Notes: generated by a model from the sequence alone, not told the origin. Counted from the first letter of the stretch, positions 44,727 to 53,265 are shown. The stretch is 64,000 nt of DNA from JAGOCV01 sp049445855 (GCF_049445855.1 NZ_JBMSDV010000001.1:744001-808000); one strand, 5' to 3'. Numbers and translations are program-made.

Positions 44727-45959
44727 TCAGGCTTTACTACCCAAATCAAACGCCAGAACGGCGATTGTTATCTGTCTCTCGTTGTCTTGAGGTAGCGAGA
44801 ACGTATAGCTATCGCTTGTCTCATCCAACCGCAATGGGCCACTAACGTAGTTCGAGTGCGTCTTTATAAGAGCGCGCATCTTGTTCACAACGCTCGTAAA
44901 TCCCACATTGCGATTGAATATAACGATCGCCGTCTTGGTATCCCGCCAAGACAAGTAGCTGAGAAGTTGGTCGATGGTTTGAAGAAAGAGCTTATCGCCA
45001 CCCCAAATTTTGAACTCAGCCACGAAGATGTTTCCTGCCTCGTAGCGAATCAAGATATCTGTTTTTCCCGTGACATTAAAGGCCTCGCCTGTCGCGTTGC
45101 CGAAGTGCGCGTTGAGCGGAACAAGGAACATATCTCGCAAGGCCTCCTCGTCAAGACTACGCGTCCTAGATGAGCTCTGCTCAATGCTGCGTCCTGCGCC
45201 GCGAATCAGTCCGAGTATCTTTTGATATACGTCTTTGTCTAGGGTTGGCTCGGGCGGCGTTGCGGGTCGCATAGGGGGAAGCTGAGGCTGAATCTTTTGC
45301 TTCACAGCCGGTGGGACGTACGTGCGAGCATCACCGGCCTTTTCCATGATTTTTATTCCCAGCCCTGCAAGGGCTGCCACTGAACTCTTCTGCTGCAAAA
45401 GCCTAGCGGTGCGCGCTTCGATTTGCTGCCTCACTTTACGACCCAGTTCATCGGGGTAGCTTGACCACATTGACCGATGCCACCCAAGGTACTGGTCAAT
45501 TGAGTCGAGCAATGAATTCACTTTCTGCCTCACCTCCTCTGGTGACAAGGTTCGACCTGCAATCGTGAACTTCAGTTTGTTGCCTGCGACCTCAGCGACT
45601 GGAGGGTTGGTGTCGAAAGTATTAGATTGCATCTGAAAAATGCTAGCTTCACCAGCGAAGGGGACCTCAAAGTCATACGCTTCGCCTGGGACACGGACCG
45701 TTCGCCTTTCCCATTGATCGTAGGCTTCATACGGACGCTCATGATGACTTCCCTCCACCCCACTTCGATCGAGTGTGGGCACTGTCATCGAGTATTTATC
45801 AAGGAAGTACTGGACGAGGGCATCAACATCTGTATTGAGCAACCGCTGCTCAGGCAATCTATCAACCTCCGAGAGCGCTGCCTCGACCTGCGCCCTCATA
45901 GCAGCATTTCCGTCAGCACGGGAGAAGAGATACTCCCGTTCACGCTTCGACCCGTACAT
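44727..45959 (-). CDS. Large hypothetical protein with a C-terminal PD-(D/E)XK nuclease-like domain
   Basis: 410 residues, not assignable to a named family. The N-terminal half is mixed helical with no recognised motif. Residues 265-345 look like a restriction-endonuclease fold: E272 in SLDEEALRDMFLVPLNAHFG, then D301 in GKTDILIRYEAGN and E315-x-K317 in IFVAEFKIWGG, the order expected for PD-(D/E)XK active sites, followed by a helix QTIDQLLSYLSWRD. GGAG six bases before the ATG supports the start. Lower GC than surrounding host genes. Possibly a defence or superinfection-exclusion nuclease; function unproven. Confidence 0.65.
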   Translation of the reverse strand: MYGSKREREYLFSRADGNAAMRAQVEAALSEVDRLPEQRLLNTDVDALVQYFLDKYSMTVPTLDRSGVEGSHHERPYEAYDQWERRTVRVPGEAYDFEVPFAGEASIFQMQSNTFDTNPPVAEVAGNKLKFTIAGRTLSPEEVRQKVNSLLDSIDQYLGWHRSMWSSYPDELGRKVRQQIEARTARLLQQKSSVAALAGLGIKIMEKAGDARTYVPPAVKQKIQPQLPPMRPATPPEPTLDKDVYQKILGLIRGAGRSIEQSSSRTRSLDEEALRDMFLVPLNAHFGNATGEAFNVTGKTDILIRYEAGNIFVAEFKIWGGDKLFLQTIDQLLSYLSWRDTKTAIVIFNRNVGFTSVVNKMRALIKTHSNYVSGPLRLDETSDSYTFSLPQDNERQITIAVLAFDLGSKA

Positions 45960-46019
45960 ACTTTCTCCTCACTGGTTCAAACATGTCTGCGTCTGGTTGC
46001 AGCATCACGACCGGTTTGG

Positions 46020-46033
46020 TTTCGCGTGCGAAA
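46020..46033. promoter_or_regulatory. Prophage palindrome, copy 1
   Basis: TTTCGCGTGCGAAA, a perfect 6+2+6 palindrome in the gap upstream of the nuclease-like gene. The same motif recurs at 48040, 50690 and 53907, always between prophage genes; candidate operator or parS-like site. Confidence 0.6.
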
Positions 46034-46086
46034 GTGATCCAAAGCCGTTCTGAAGCGAATGCTTGTACCAAAGTTGCAAACAGCGA

Positions 46087-46491
46087 TCACTGCATGGGGC
46101 ACCTTAGCGTCTGCTGCTCTGCCTGTATAGCAAGCGTCCGTTGTCGGTCTGGTCCGATAACTTCGGGGGGTTGATACTGCCAGTTGGAATATCGGCTCCA
46201 GATTCTTTGACGCTCGGCCTGGAGCTGCGCGCATCGCTGCGCGGTTGAGACTTGCGGGACGGCCTGACTTTGCAGCGCTTGACCTTGCTGGTGTTGTGCC
46301 CGGGCGATATCGACTTGTTGCTCCCATGTCATATCGTCGGGGACTGTCACGATGCGTTCTACGGTCGCATTGCGCTGGCTGCAGTGCGTGTTGGTCCAGA
46401 ACGTTCCGCCGCTGTATGCCTTGCACAAATACACGGTGGCACCTGACGCACCGAACGGCATCAGCAGCAATAAAAAGGCGATCTTTCGCAT
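46087..46491 (-). CDS. Small exported hypothetical protein
   Basis: 134 residues: signal peptide MRKIAFLLLLMPFGASGA, then a domain resembling the DUF4124-type exported family (TVYLCKAYSGGTFWTNTHCSQRNATVERIVTVPDDM) with two Cys and a Trp-bearing core, and a Gln-rich helical C-terminus. GGAGAG eight bases upstream fixes ATG 46491. Such proteins are common in Burkholderiales, so this may be host-derived cargo of the prophage. Function unknown. Confidence 0.7.
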   Translation of the reverse strand: MRKIAFLLLLMPFGASGATVYLCKAYSGGTFWTNTHCSQRNATVERIVTVPDDMTWEQQVDIARAQHQQGQALQSQAVPQVSTAQRCAQLQAERQRIWSRYSNWQYQPPEVIGPDRQRTLAIQAEQQTLRCPMQ

Positions 46492-46741
46492 TAACTTCTC
46501 TCCTCGCCCGAGTCTGCCGGAAAGTTTGCGGTTCGCCAAGTGCAATGAGGCGTGCCCCAAGGGTCGGGCTCTATCGCTACGCGACCATGCCTGTAGTCAT
46601 GGCCCATACGGGTAACGATCCCTCACGCAAGCTCACCGTGGTCCTCGATCTTTGTTGGCGTTGAATCCGGATCTGCTGCATTGGCCACGCCAGTCGCTTC
46701 GCTTGGTGTCATGTCCACTGCGGCCGCAGTTCCTACATCCT

Positions 46742-46852
46742 GAAAAATCCGGCCTGGCCGATCTGCGAAGCCACCCCCGTTAACCCCGCACGGGAGTGAG
46801 GGGCGTAACGGGGGTGTCTTTATTTCGCAGATCCGGCACAGGCCGGATTTTT
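46742..46852. repeat. 111-bp nested stem-loop in the prophage intergenic region
   Basis: Outer arms (46742-46769, 46823-46852) pair as GAAAAATCCGGCCTG plus GATCTGCGAA with small bulges. An inner hairpin pairs CACCCCCGTTA with TAACGGGGGTG. T-runs flank both ends, so it could terminate transcription both ways. In a filamentous phage such a structure could also be the packaging signal or a strand origin. A third hairpin, CCCCTCG-ccctg-CGAGGGG, lies at 46884-46902. The 46492-46976 gap otherwise holds no gene I can support. Confidence 0.7.
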
Positions 46853-46976
46853 CTTTTGTGATCAACCAACCCACTCCCCCCCGCCCCTCGCCCTGCGAGG
46901 GGAGCGAGGAAGCATTGCTGAAGGTATCCACAAAACAGCCTTCATTCATCAACTTACTTTCGCAGGAGAAAGAACC

Positions 46977-48038
46977 ATGACGCAAGCTTCCACCAACCAA
47001 GACCGCAGCATCGATTTCATCGAGCTGGGCCAGATTCGCGCCTTGCCCCAAGTGCGCACCGAGTTCGACGAGAACTCGATTGCCGAGCTGGCCAAGAGCA
47101 TCCAGGCACACGGCATGTTGCAGCCGGTGTTGCTGCGCGCGAGCGACGAAGGCGGCTATATCGTCATTGCCGGCGAAAGGCGCATCCGCGCTGCGCTGCG
47201 AGCGGGCCTGAGCCATGTGCCTGCACTGGTCGGCCAGGTCGACGATGACAAGGCCAATGAGATGCAGCTGGTGGAGAACATCCAGCGCGAGGAGCTGAGC
47301 CTGGCCGACACGGCCAAGGGGGTGTTGCAGCTGTATGAGCGCAACAAGAGCCAGGCGAAGGTGGGCGAGATCCTCGGCAAGTCGGTGCCCTGGGTGTCCA
47401 AGCACGTCGCAGCGGCGACGAATCTGGGATGGAACACGCGGACATGGTTCGAGCATCCAGAGAGCAAGGCGGACGACCTCGAGCTGGTGCTGACGCTCAA
47501 CCAGATGGAGAAGCTGGGCAAGTGGTATCCGCGCGTGGAATCACTGACACAGCAGATCGACGAGGGACACGCTGGCCGGGCTGAAGCACGTGAGCTGCTG
47601 CAGACGATGCGGCAGGAGATCGAGGAGGAGCGCAAGGCGAAGAAGGCGGAGAGCCAGCACGCTCTGCCGATCGGGGCGCAGGCAGAACCGGAGCCGGCGC
47701 CGTGGAATGCGGAAACCGAGCTGCACGATCTGTACGCCCAGCTGGATCGGCAGTATGAAGCGATTGACCAAGTGCCGACGGCCGACCTCATCAAGCATCT
47801 GGACAAGGCGCAGCAGGCAGCGATGACCGCTGTGGTGAAAGAGTCGTTCAACGAAGGCAAGAAGATGGCCAAGAAGTCAGACCGGGAAAAGGCGCGTGAA
47901 CTGGTGGCGCGCTACACGTGCGGCTATGACGATAGGGATTGGGACACCGTCGCGCACTTTCTGGGCATCCAGGGCGACAAGCTGACGCTGGCCGGACTGG
48001 TGGTTGAAGCTAGGGAGATGATCCGGCTGGATCACTGA
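46977..48038 (+). CDS. ParB/RepB/Spo0J-family DNA-binding protein
   Basis: 353 residues. The N-terminal ParB/Srx domain has IELGQIRALPQVRTEFDENSI, the CTP-binding motif VIAGERRIRAAL and MQLVENIQREELS; the central helix-turn-helix is SLADTAKGVLQLYERNKSQAKVGEILGKSVPWVSKHV; a long charged linker (about 200-260) precedes a C-terminal helical domain. No ParA is encoded nearby, so classical partition is unlikely; a KorB-like regulatory role is an alternative. The ribosome site AGGAGAAAG is strong, and a half-site TTTCGC lies just before it (46958-46963). Confidence 0.88.
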   Translation: MTQASTNQDRSIDFIELGQIRALPQVRTEFDENSIAELAKSIQAHGMLQPVLLRASDEGGYIVIAGERRIRAALRAGLSHVPALVGQVDDDKANEMQLVENIQREELSLADTAKGVLQLYERNKSQAKVGEILGKSVPWVSKHVAAATNLGWNTRTWFEHPESKADDLELVLTLNQMEKLGKWYPRVESLTQQIDEGHAGRAEARELLQTMRQEIEEERKAKKAESQHALPIGAQAEPEPAPWNAETELHDLYAQLDRQYEAIDQVPTADLIKHLDKAQQAAMTAVVKESFNEGKKMAKKSDREKARELVARYTCGYDDRDWDTVAHFLGIQGDKLTLAGLVVEAREMIRLDH

Positions 48039-48039
48039 G

Positions 48040-48053
48040 TTTCGCGTGCGAAT
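48040..48053. promoter_or_regulatory. Prophage palindrome, copy 2
   Basis: TTTCGCGTGCGAAT directly after the parB stop: the motif with one mismatch at its last base. It lies between the ParB-family gene and the terminator. Confidence 0.5.
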
Positions 48054-48058
48054 TCGGG

Positions 48059-48087
48059 AGCCGCCTAAGGGCGGCTTTTCTTTTTTG
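48059..48087 (+). terminator. Rho-independent terminator after the ParB-family gene
   Basis: AGCCGCC-taag-GGCGGCT stem followed by TTTCTTTTTT, a textbook intrinsic terminator between parB and the AAA ATPase gene. Confidence 0.9.
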
Positions 48088-48128
48088 AAACAAAAGGATA
48101 CATTCTCAGTACCAACCAGAGGAGCCGC

Positions 48129-49400
48129 ATGACCATCGAACACATAGCGATCACGAACTTCAAGGGGATCGACAAAGAAACAACATTCCAGCTTTGCCCA
48201 ATCACGATCTTTATAGGGGCAAACTCCTCGGGGAAAAGTTCGGTGCTTCACTCAATCGCGGCGCTTTCCCAAACACTAAAGCTTGGAAACACCCTGCCCT
48301 CTCTAGTACTGGATAGTGAGTACGCTCATGTTCACTTAGGACGGTTTGTTGAGATTGCTCACTCCAACTCATATGACGACTCCATCTGCATCGCCTTGGA
48401 TCTCGGTCCAATTGATTTGGAAGCCACACTGCCCGAAGGTGAAGCGCACATAAAAGGCCCGTGTTATGTGAGATATGAGTTCCGCTGCAATAGAAGAACA
48501 CAGGAGGTCTACATATCCAGCGCAGATTTCGATGTTGGAGGCAATACGGCAAAAATAATACGATCAAAGAATTCGCCTTACAAATTTTATTGCACTACGA
48601 ATTCTTCTGATCAATCCTTTGAAGTTGAACGGCGCAATAACATTTCTTTTATGCCAATCATCTCTAAGGAGAGGGGAGTAAATCAAGACCTCCTTGGACT
48701 TTTTGTTTTTCTCAGTGCGGTACAGCAAAAAATTGAAAGGGCATTGCGCTCAACTTGCTATTTGGGACCATTTAGACAAAGTCCCCTTAGGAGGTATCCG
48801 TTTAGAGGATCCTCCGCTTCCGAGGTCGGTGCACAAGGTGAAGCTACCATCACACTCCTTGCATCTGAGTATTCCCGCTCGAAAGGAAAGGCTCATCAAA
48901 AGCAGATCAACGGCTGGCTAGCAAGTATGGGACTGGCGAAAGCCGTTGGACTTTCCCGTGTAGGGACTTCAGACCTTCTTGATGTGACGCTTACGCTAGA
49001 TGACGGCGAGAAGCTCCCCATCGCCGATCTGGGTTACGGACTATCCCAAGTACTTCCCGTGCTCACACAATGCAGCTATGCGACCAAGGGCTCGACGTTA
49101 CTTTTTGAGCAACCGGAACTCCATCTGCATGAGAAGGCTGCTAAAAAATTGAGTGGGATTTTCATCGAGTCGGCAACCAAGCGTGGGCTTCAATTAATTA
49201 TTGAAACCCACTCTAGAGACTTAGTGAACGGCGTTTTTGACGGGATCCGATCCGGAAGTATTGATGCAAATGAAGTGGCTCTGTATCGGGTAGATCGTAT
49301 TGATAAAGCAAGCAGATACAAGCGCATTTCCATAAACTTTGATGGCGCTCACTTGGATGTAGATGACCCTTGGGCCGATGCAGTTCAGGGAACCCCTTGA
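48129..49400 (+). CDS. OLD-like AAA/ABC-type ATPase
   Basis: 423 residues of the SMC/RecF/OLD ATPase group. MTIEHIAITNFKGID, Walker A GANSSGKSS (30-38), signature-like LGYGLSQVLPVL, Walker B TLLFEQPELHLHEKA and the switch His in IETHSRDLVNG. It resembles the ATPase part of OLD and DUF3696-type proteins but has no Toprim domain, so it would act alone or with a separate effector. GAGGAG precedes the ATG. Codon use and A/T content are unlike the host. It converges with zot, 3 bp apart. A defence or immunity role is inferred from family habits. Confidence 0.85.
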   Translation: MTIEHIAITNFKGIDKETTFQLCPITIFIGANSSGKSSVLHSIAALSQTLKLGNTLPSLVLDSEYAHVHLGRFVEIAHSNSYDDSICIALDLGPIDLEATLPEGEAHIKGPCYVRYEFRCNRRTQEVYISSADFDVGGNTAKIIRSKNSPYKFYCTTNSSDQSFEVERRNNISFMPIISKERGVNQDLLGLFVFLSAVQQKIERALRSTCYLGPFRQSPLRRYPFRGSSASEVGAQGEATITLLASEYSRSKGKAHQKQINGWLASMGLAKAVGLSRVGTSDLLDVTLTLDDGEKLPIADLGYGLSQVLPVLTQCSYATKGSTLLFEQPELHLHEKAAKKLSGIFIESATKRGLQLIIETHSRDLVNGVFDGIRSGSIDANEVALYRVDRIDKASRYKRISINFDGAHLDVDDPWADAVQGTP

Positions 49401-49403
49401 AAT

Positions 49404-50681
49404 TCAGTTTGCGGCTGTTATTACAGTTGCCCTAGGACTGTCGCAGATAACGGCTCGAACTTTCCCTCTCCAAGCCAGCGCTCCGGCGCAGTCGGTCAAC
49501 GGTGCCCACCTGTAGCCCATGCTCTCTAGCTCCAGACTGGTCACTGTGTTGACGTACACGGCGCTGTGACTGATTGCGAAGGTGTAGACGGTCCTGCCCT
49601 TCATCGTCATGCGCCCCGTCAGATGGATGCCCTTGCTGGTGAACGGCTCCGGCATTTCTCCCGTTGCTACGGGCTGCATGTCGGAAGCCTGGCCGCTCGG
49701 GTCAGACAACTGATCCTTGTGCTGCGCGGCGTATTTGGCGGCTTCTGCTTCCGCATCCCACTTCGGTAGCTTCCCGGCCTTCTCCAGTTCCCAGTTGATG
49801 CGGGCCGGATGGTCTGGCGGTAGCTTCTCCTGCCATGGTGCGTCTGCTGCTGCCATCTTGGCGGGTAGCGGCTTGGGCTTCTTCTTGTCTCCGGCTGGCC
49901 AGAACGCCCAGATGGTGACAACGACGCTGAAGGCGATCCAGCCCCACTTGAAGCGGTTGAACTTGACCATGAAGGGCTTCACGTCGGTGGCTTCGGCCTC
50001 GCCGACGCTGTTGCCCTGGGTGTGGCTCTTGTACAGGCCGAAGTACTCGGGCTTGTACTTGCGCTCTTCGCTGCTGATGAGCGCACCACGGTAGCCGGAA
50101 TGGACGTTGCGGATGTAGTGGTCTGGCTTGCCCAGCACGTCGGCCTTGCGACACTTCACGAGGATGGCGATCAGGCCCGCAATCTCCTGATCCATGTCCC
50201 TGAAGTTCTGGGTCATGAGCAGCACGTCGACGTTGAAGTGCCGGTGCAGCTTGAACCACTCGACGACCTGCTTGTTGGTGCCGAGCTTGGGGAAAGGGAC
50301 GTGGCATTCGTCGATGATGAAGAGCGGCCCCCTGCCCGTCTTCGGGTGCTTCCATTCGGTGTAGAAGTCCCAGACGTGGCCGAAGCGCCGGGTTCCTTCG
50401 GGCGGTTGTTCGGTGTGGCGATCCTCGAACAGCTCGAAGGCGTCGCCCTCGCCCGTGTTCTCGTTGATGCGCTCCGCATCCCATGTGCCGCGCACTGGCT
50501 GGGCTTTCCAGCGCAGTTCGATCAGGTCCAGCCAGTCCGGGTTGATCGCGCCGAACTGCTCCAGGATCAGCGGCAGGTTGGTGATGACCTTGCGGCCCTG
50601 CTTGAGGGCCATGAGGACGTGGAAGGCGACAGACTCGTAGCTCTTGCCGCTACCGGGGATGCCCTGCAATCCGTTGATCAT
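49404..50681 (-). CDS. zot: Zot-domain phage assembly ATPase (gpI)
   Basis: 425 residues. The N-terminal Zot/gpI ATPase has Walker A QGIPGSGKSYESV (7-14) and Walker B-like GPLFIIDECHVPFP; one membrane helix near 255-270 (WGWIAFSVVVTIWAFW) precedes a periplasmic C-terminal domain. In filamentous phages this inner-membrane motor drives virion extrusion; the name comes from the cholera toxin homologue and does not imply toxicity. The last gene of the structural operon. Confidence 0.93.
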   Translation of the reverse strand: MINGLQGIPGSGKSYESVAFHVLMALKQGRKVITNLPLILEQFGAINPDWLDLIELRWKAQPVRGTWDAERINENTGEGDAFELFEDRHTEQPPEGTRRFGHVWDFYTEWKHPKTGRGPLFIIDECHVPFPKLGTNKQVVEWFKLHRHFNVDVLLMTQNFRDMDQEIAGLIAILVKCRKADVLGKPDHYIRNVHSGYRGALISSEERKYKPEYFGLYKSHTQGNSVGEAEATDVKPFMVKFNRFKWGWIAFSVVVTIWAFWPAGDKKKPKPLPAKMAAADAPWQEKLPPDHPARINWELEKAGKLPKWDAEAEAAKYAAQHKDQLSDPSGQASDMQPVATGEMPEPFTSKGIHLTGRMTMKGRTVYTFAISHSAVYVNTVTSLELESMGYRWAPLTDCAGALAWRGKVRAVICDSPRATVITAAN

Positions 50682-50689
50682 GGGGGTGT

Positions 50690-50705
50690 CTTTCGCGTGC
50701 GAAAG
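50690..50705. promoter_or_regulatory. Prophage palindrome, copy 3
   Basis: CTTTCGCGTGCGAAAG, a perfect 16-bp palindrome apart from its two central bases, in the 27-bp gap between the gVI-like gene and zot. Confidence 0.6.
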
Positions 50706-50708
50706 CGC

Positions 50709-51044
50709 TTACGAGCCCAGTCGCGTGAAGGGGATGAGCTGCAGGACCAGGCGGATGCCGATGGCGGCCGTGATGATCCCGATGGCCTGCGGCACGCCCA
50801 GGAGCAGCAGGATGTTGACGACCTCACCGGGCAGCGCGCCCCATGCGGCGAGGTTCGTATCGATGCCGGTGGTGTCGATGCCGCTGGCTGCATTGACAGC
50901 GACGCCTAGCGCCTTGTCCATGACCCAGCACACCACGTCGGTGAGGAGCAGCCAGATCGCAGCGAAGACGGCAACGAAGAGGAGCCCGAACCACTGGACG
51001 GCGGCGGCGATCTTCGCCAGCAGCATCGAGAAGGCTGCTGCCAT
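50709..51044 (-). CDS. DUF2523 inovirus minor coat protein (gpVI-like)
   Basis: 111 residues with three hydrophobic segments (AVQWFGLLFVAVFAAIWLLL near 20, then EVVNILLLLGVPQAIGIITAAIGIRLVLQ). DUF2523 proteins sit between the adsorption protein and Zot in inoviruses and are thought to cap the virion end, as gpVI of Ff does. Three bases separate it from the adsorption-protein gene. Confidence 0.88.
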   Translation of the reverse strand: MAAAFSMLLAKIAAAVQWFGLLFVAVFAAIWLLLTDVVCWVMDKALGVAVNAASGIDTTGIDTNLAAWGALPGEVVNILLLLGVPQAIGIITAAIGIRLVLQLIPFTRLGS

Positions 51045-51047
51045 GCC

Positions 51048-52412
51048 TCAGCCCCCGAAGATGAGGGCGCGCGCAAGAAGCAATGCGCTTATGACGATGA
51101 CGACCTGGCCGAATCCCCAGACCCAGCACGGCGGCGCAACATTGCGTTCGCCGTAGCTCCAGCCGGGCACCGCGAAGTCGAGGTCGATCATCCACGCGGG
51201 ACAGACGCCCTCGCCTGCCAGATTGGGCATGAGGTTCGTGCTGAGCTGGCCGAGCGGGGTGGCCATCATTTCCGCCTTGCGCGTGCCCCAGACGCCGGCT
51301 AGTCCGTCGGGGTACTTCTGCTTGTAGAGCTCAGGAATCTCAGCAAGAGGCGTATCAGACGGAAACTCGTTGTCTTCAGTCTCCTCGACCTCTGTCTCTG
51401 TGCCGGTCTTGACACCGGCACTGTTGTAAGTCGTGGTGGTCGTCGTGCGGTTGTCATAGGTGATCGTGTTGTTGTTGATGGTGAAGTTGTTGGTGACGTT
51501 GGTCACCGTCTTCGAGCCATCGGGATGCACGGTTTCCTTGGAGCCAGCATCAACGCTGGCCGGACCTGTGATCGAGGGGGTTGGCAGTTCGATGGAGCCG
51601 CCTCGATCCAGAACCTCCTGCACAACCGCGCCCGGCATCGGCGAGTTGCGCATGTAGGGCGCAATGTCATCCATGCTCTTGGGCAGCCCGGTTTCACTGA
51701 CGGCGTACGCCTGGGAATAGCAATTGTGGAACTGGTTTGAACCGTTGTTGTAGGTGAAGCCGTAGAGGTTCTGCGATGTATTCCAGTAGCCTGAATAGTT
51801 CGGGCCGGGCGTCTGTCCACCACGCCAGCACATGATGGGTGATGGGCTCAGCGCAACGTAGGTGTTTCGCGTGGCTGCGCAGCTTGCTACGACGTTCGGC
51901 GGCGGTGTACAGACGAGGCCGCTTTCCATGAGCAGGAATTCGTCATTGGGACCCGTGGCGTTCGGATTGACCTTGACGTTCGAACTCTGCATCCATGCAG
52001 CAATGCCAACAGCGCCGCTTGCAACCAGCCCGGGCCAACCGCCCAACAAGGAGGCAACGCCTATGACGCCATCGAGCACGGCCGACTTGTCGACGGTGTA
52101 ACCCGCCTGAAACGGGTACTTCGTGCCAGCGATGAACACATCGCCTCCGGCCGACATGGTGAGCGTTGTGCCAGTCGCAGTTGCAGGGACTCCGTAGTTG
52201 CCGGCGTACTGCCAGCCGCCGGTGATGGGTGGCGCAACGGGAACAGCGCTGCCCCACTGGGTGCCCTGCCCGGTCGGGCCGAAGGTGACGGAGCGGCCGG
52301 CGTTGTTCGTGCCGATCTGCCTGAAGTCAGGCAGCCTGCCTGCGTGCGAAGAGCCAGTCCACACGACGCAGGCGGCGAGGACGAGGAAGTAGCGGAAGAG
52401 CTCGATCATCAT
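51048..52412 (-). CDS. Inovirus adsorption/minor coat protein (gpIII-like, TspB-like)
   Basis: 454 residues: signal peptide (MMIELFRYFLVLAACVVWTGSSHA), a Gly/Thr-rich extracellular region with several Cys, a Pro/Thr/Asn-rich linker around 290-345 (NNFTINNNTITYDNRTTTTT), a compact C-terminal domain, and a final membrane helix VVIVISALLLARALIFGG. This is the design of filamentous-phage pIII: receptor-binding head, flexible linker, membrane anchor. The N-terminal part would set host range. Its start overlaps the 32-codon gene upstream by 4 bp. Confidence 0.85.
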   Translation of the reverse strand: MMIELFRYFLVLAACVVWTGSSHAGRLPDFRQIGTNNAGRSVTFGPTGQGTQWGSAVPVAPPITGGWQYAGNYGVPATATGTTLTMSAGGDVFIAGTKYPFQAGYTVDKSAVLDGVIGVASLLGGWPGLVASGAVGIAAWMQSSNVKVNPNATGPNDEFLLMESGLVCTPPPNVVASCAATRNTYVALSPSPIMCWRGGQTPGPNYSGYWNTSQNLYGFTYNNGSNQFHNCYSQAYAVSETGLPKSMDDIAPYMRNSPMPGAVVQEVLDRGGSIELPTPSITGPASVDAGSKETVHPDGSKTVTNVTNNFTINNNTITYDNRTTTTTTYNSAGVKTGTETEVEETEDNEFPSDTPLAEIPELYKQKYPDGLAGVWGTRKAEMMATPLGQLSTNLMPNLAGEGVCPAWMIDLDFAVPGWSYGERNVAPPCWVWGFGQVVIVISALLLARALIFGG

Positions 52413-52507
52413 GCGGACCTCATGCCAACGATGAAGGCGGCAGCACTCATCGCGCCGATCAACGCGATGACCACGAAGAGCAGTGCGGTGAGTGCGCCGA
52501 TGGTCAC
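52409..52507 (-). CDS. 32-residue membrane protein (gpVII/gpIX-like)
   Basis: A GTG-started frame reading VTIGALTALLFVVIALIGAMS and ending FIVGMRSA: one membrane helix and almost nothing else. It begins one base after the coat-protein stop and its TGA overlaps the ATG of the adsorption protein. Position and size match the tiny end-cap proteins of filamentous phages. Confidence 0.65.
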   Translation of the reverse strand: MTIGALTALLFVVIALIGAMSAAAFIVGMRSA

Positions 52508-52508
52508 A

Positions 52509-52748
52509 TCAGACCTTGCGGATGACGCGCTTGGCGACGTCCGGACCCTTGAACGCCAGCGCGATGCCGACGATGATCACGCCCGCTGCGATCACCTTGG
52601 CGGTGATGCCGTCCAGGCTGATCGCGTCGAAAAACGGATCGAACGGGCCTTCGGTGGACTGCGCCATCGCCAGACCCGAGAGCATCAGGCCGGAACCGGC
52701 AGCGAGGATCTTCGCGCCGTACTTTTTTGCTTGCTTGTAGAGCTTCAT
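52509..52748 (-). CDS. Major coat protein (gpVIII-like)
   Basis: 79 residues: a 30-residue signal peptide (MKLYKQAKKYGAKILAAGSG...AMA) followed by a roughly 49-residue mature chain with acidic N-terminus (QSTEGPFDPFFDAI), a membrane helix (VIAAGVIIVGIALAF) and basic C-terminus (KGPDVAKRVIRKV). This charge pattern is the signature of class II inovirus coat proteins. GGAG precedes ATG 52748. Confidence 0.88.
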   Translation of the reverse strand: MKLYKQAKKYGAKILAAGSGLMLSGLAMAQSTEGPFDPFFDAISLDGITAKVIAAGVIIVGIALAFKGPDVAKRVIRKV

Positions 52749-52836
52749 GGATATCTCCAGTTGGTGGCCCGAGACATTCGGGTTGCACCGGTAAGGCCCA
52801 CGACGTTTCACAACGCTGGCGGGCTTACCGCTGCAA

Positions 52837-53265
52837 TCAGGCTTTCCTGATCAGTCCAACTGCGAGACCTACGCAATACCCGATCACCCACATCGAGAAC
52901 ACCGCGCCAAAGCCCCATGCGTAGGCGTTGGCGATGGCACCCGGCGTGACGCCCAACTGTTCCAGCGAGATCGCAGGCCATGTCAGCTCGTGCTTGACGG
53001 TCACCGTGCAGGACGTTGCGCAGTGGATGTCCTGGTCGGGCGACTGCGGGGTGCTTGGCGCTGGAGCGTTCACCGCGCCAGCCGTCAGTTGATAGATACC
53101 TCCGTTGAAAGTGAAGTTGACGACGGTCCCGACCTTGATCGGGTTATCCGAGCAGGTAACGCCTTGCGTGCCGGGATAGGTCGTTGCCATGCCCTGGGCG
53201 ACGGCAGAACACGACGAGTCCGTGACCGGGATCTCGTGTCCGCCGAGGGTGACGCTGGCGCTCAT
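52837..53265 (-). CDS. Inovirus protein with C-terminal membrane helix, function unknown
   Basis: 142 residues (starts MSASVTLGGHEIPVTD), several Cys in the N-terminal part, a Pro-rich linker (APAPSTPQSPDQD), and one or two membrane segments near the end (AWGFGAVFSMWVIGYCVGLAVGL). The ATG overlaps the stop of the 30-codon gene by 4 bp. Position before the coat gene suggests a virion or assembly protein. The open frame continues upstream, but coupling favours 53265. Confidence 0.7.
   Translation of the reverse strand: MSASVTLGGHEIPVTDSSCSAVAQGMATTYPGTQGVTCSDNPIKVGTVVNFTFNGGIYQLTAGAVNAPAPSTPQSPDQDIHCATSCTVTVKHELTWPAISLEQLGVTPGAIANAYAWGFGAVFSMWVIGYCVGLAVGLIRKA

Noticed and set aside
46977..48038. 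Chromosomal or plasmid partition locus
   Set aside because: No ParA, lies inside the prophage between phage genes, and the chromosome's own parAB would sit near gidB/gidA, absent here.
49404..50681. Zot as a host-directed toxin
   Set aside because: All context is filamentous-phage assembly; the toxin activity of Vibrio Zot depends on a C-terminal peptide I cannot recognise here.
52836..52851. Hairpin ATCAGG-cttt-CCTGAT before the coat gene as terminator
   Set aside because: Six-base stem without a T-run, overlapping the last codons of the preceding gene; likely chance.
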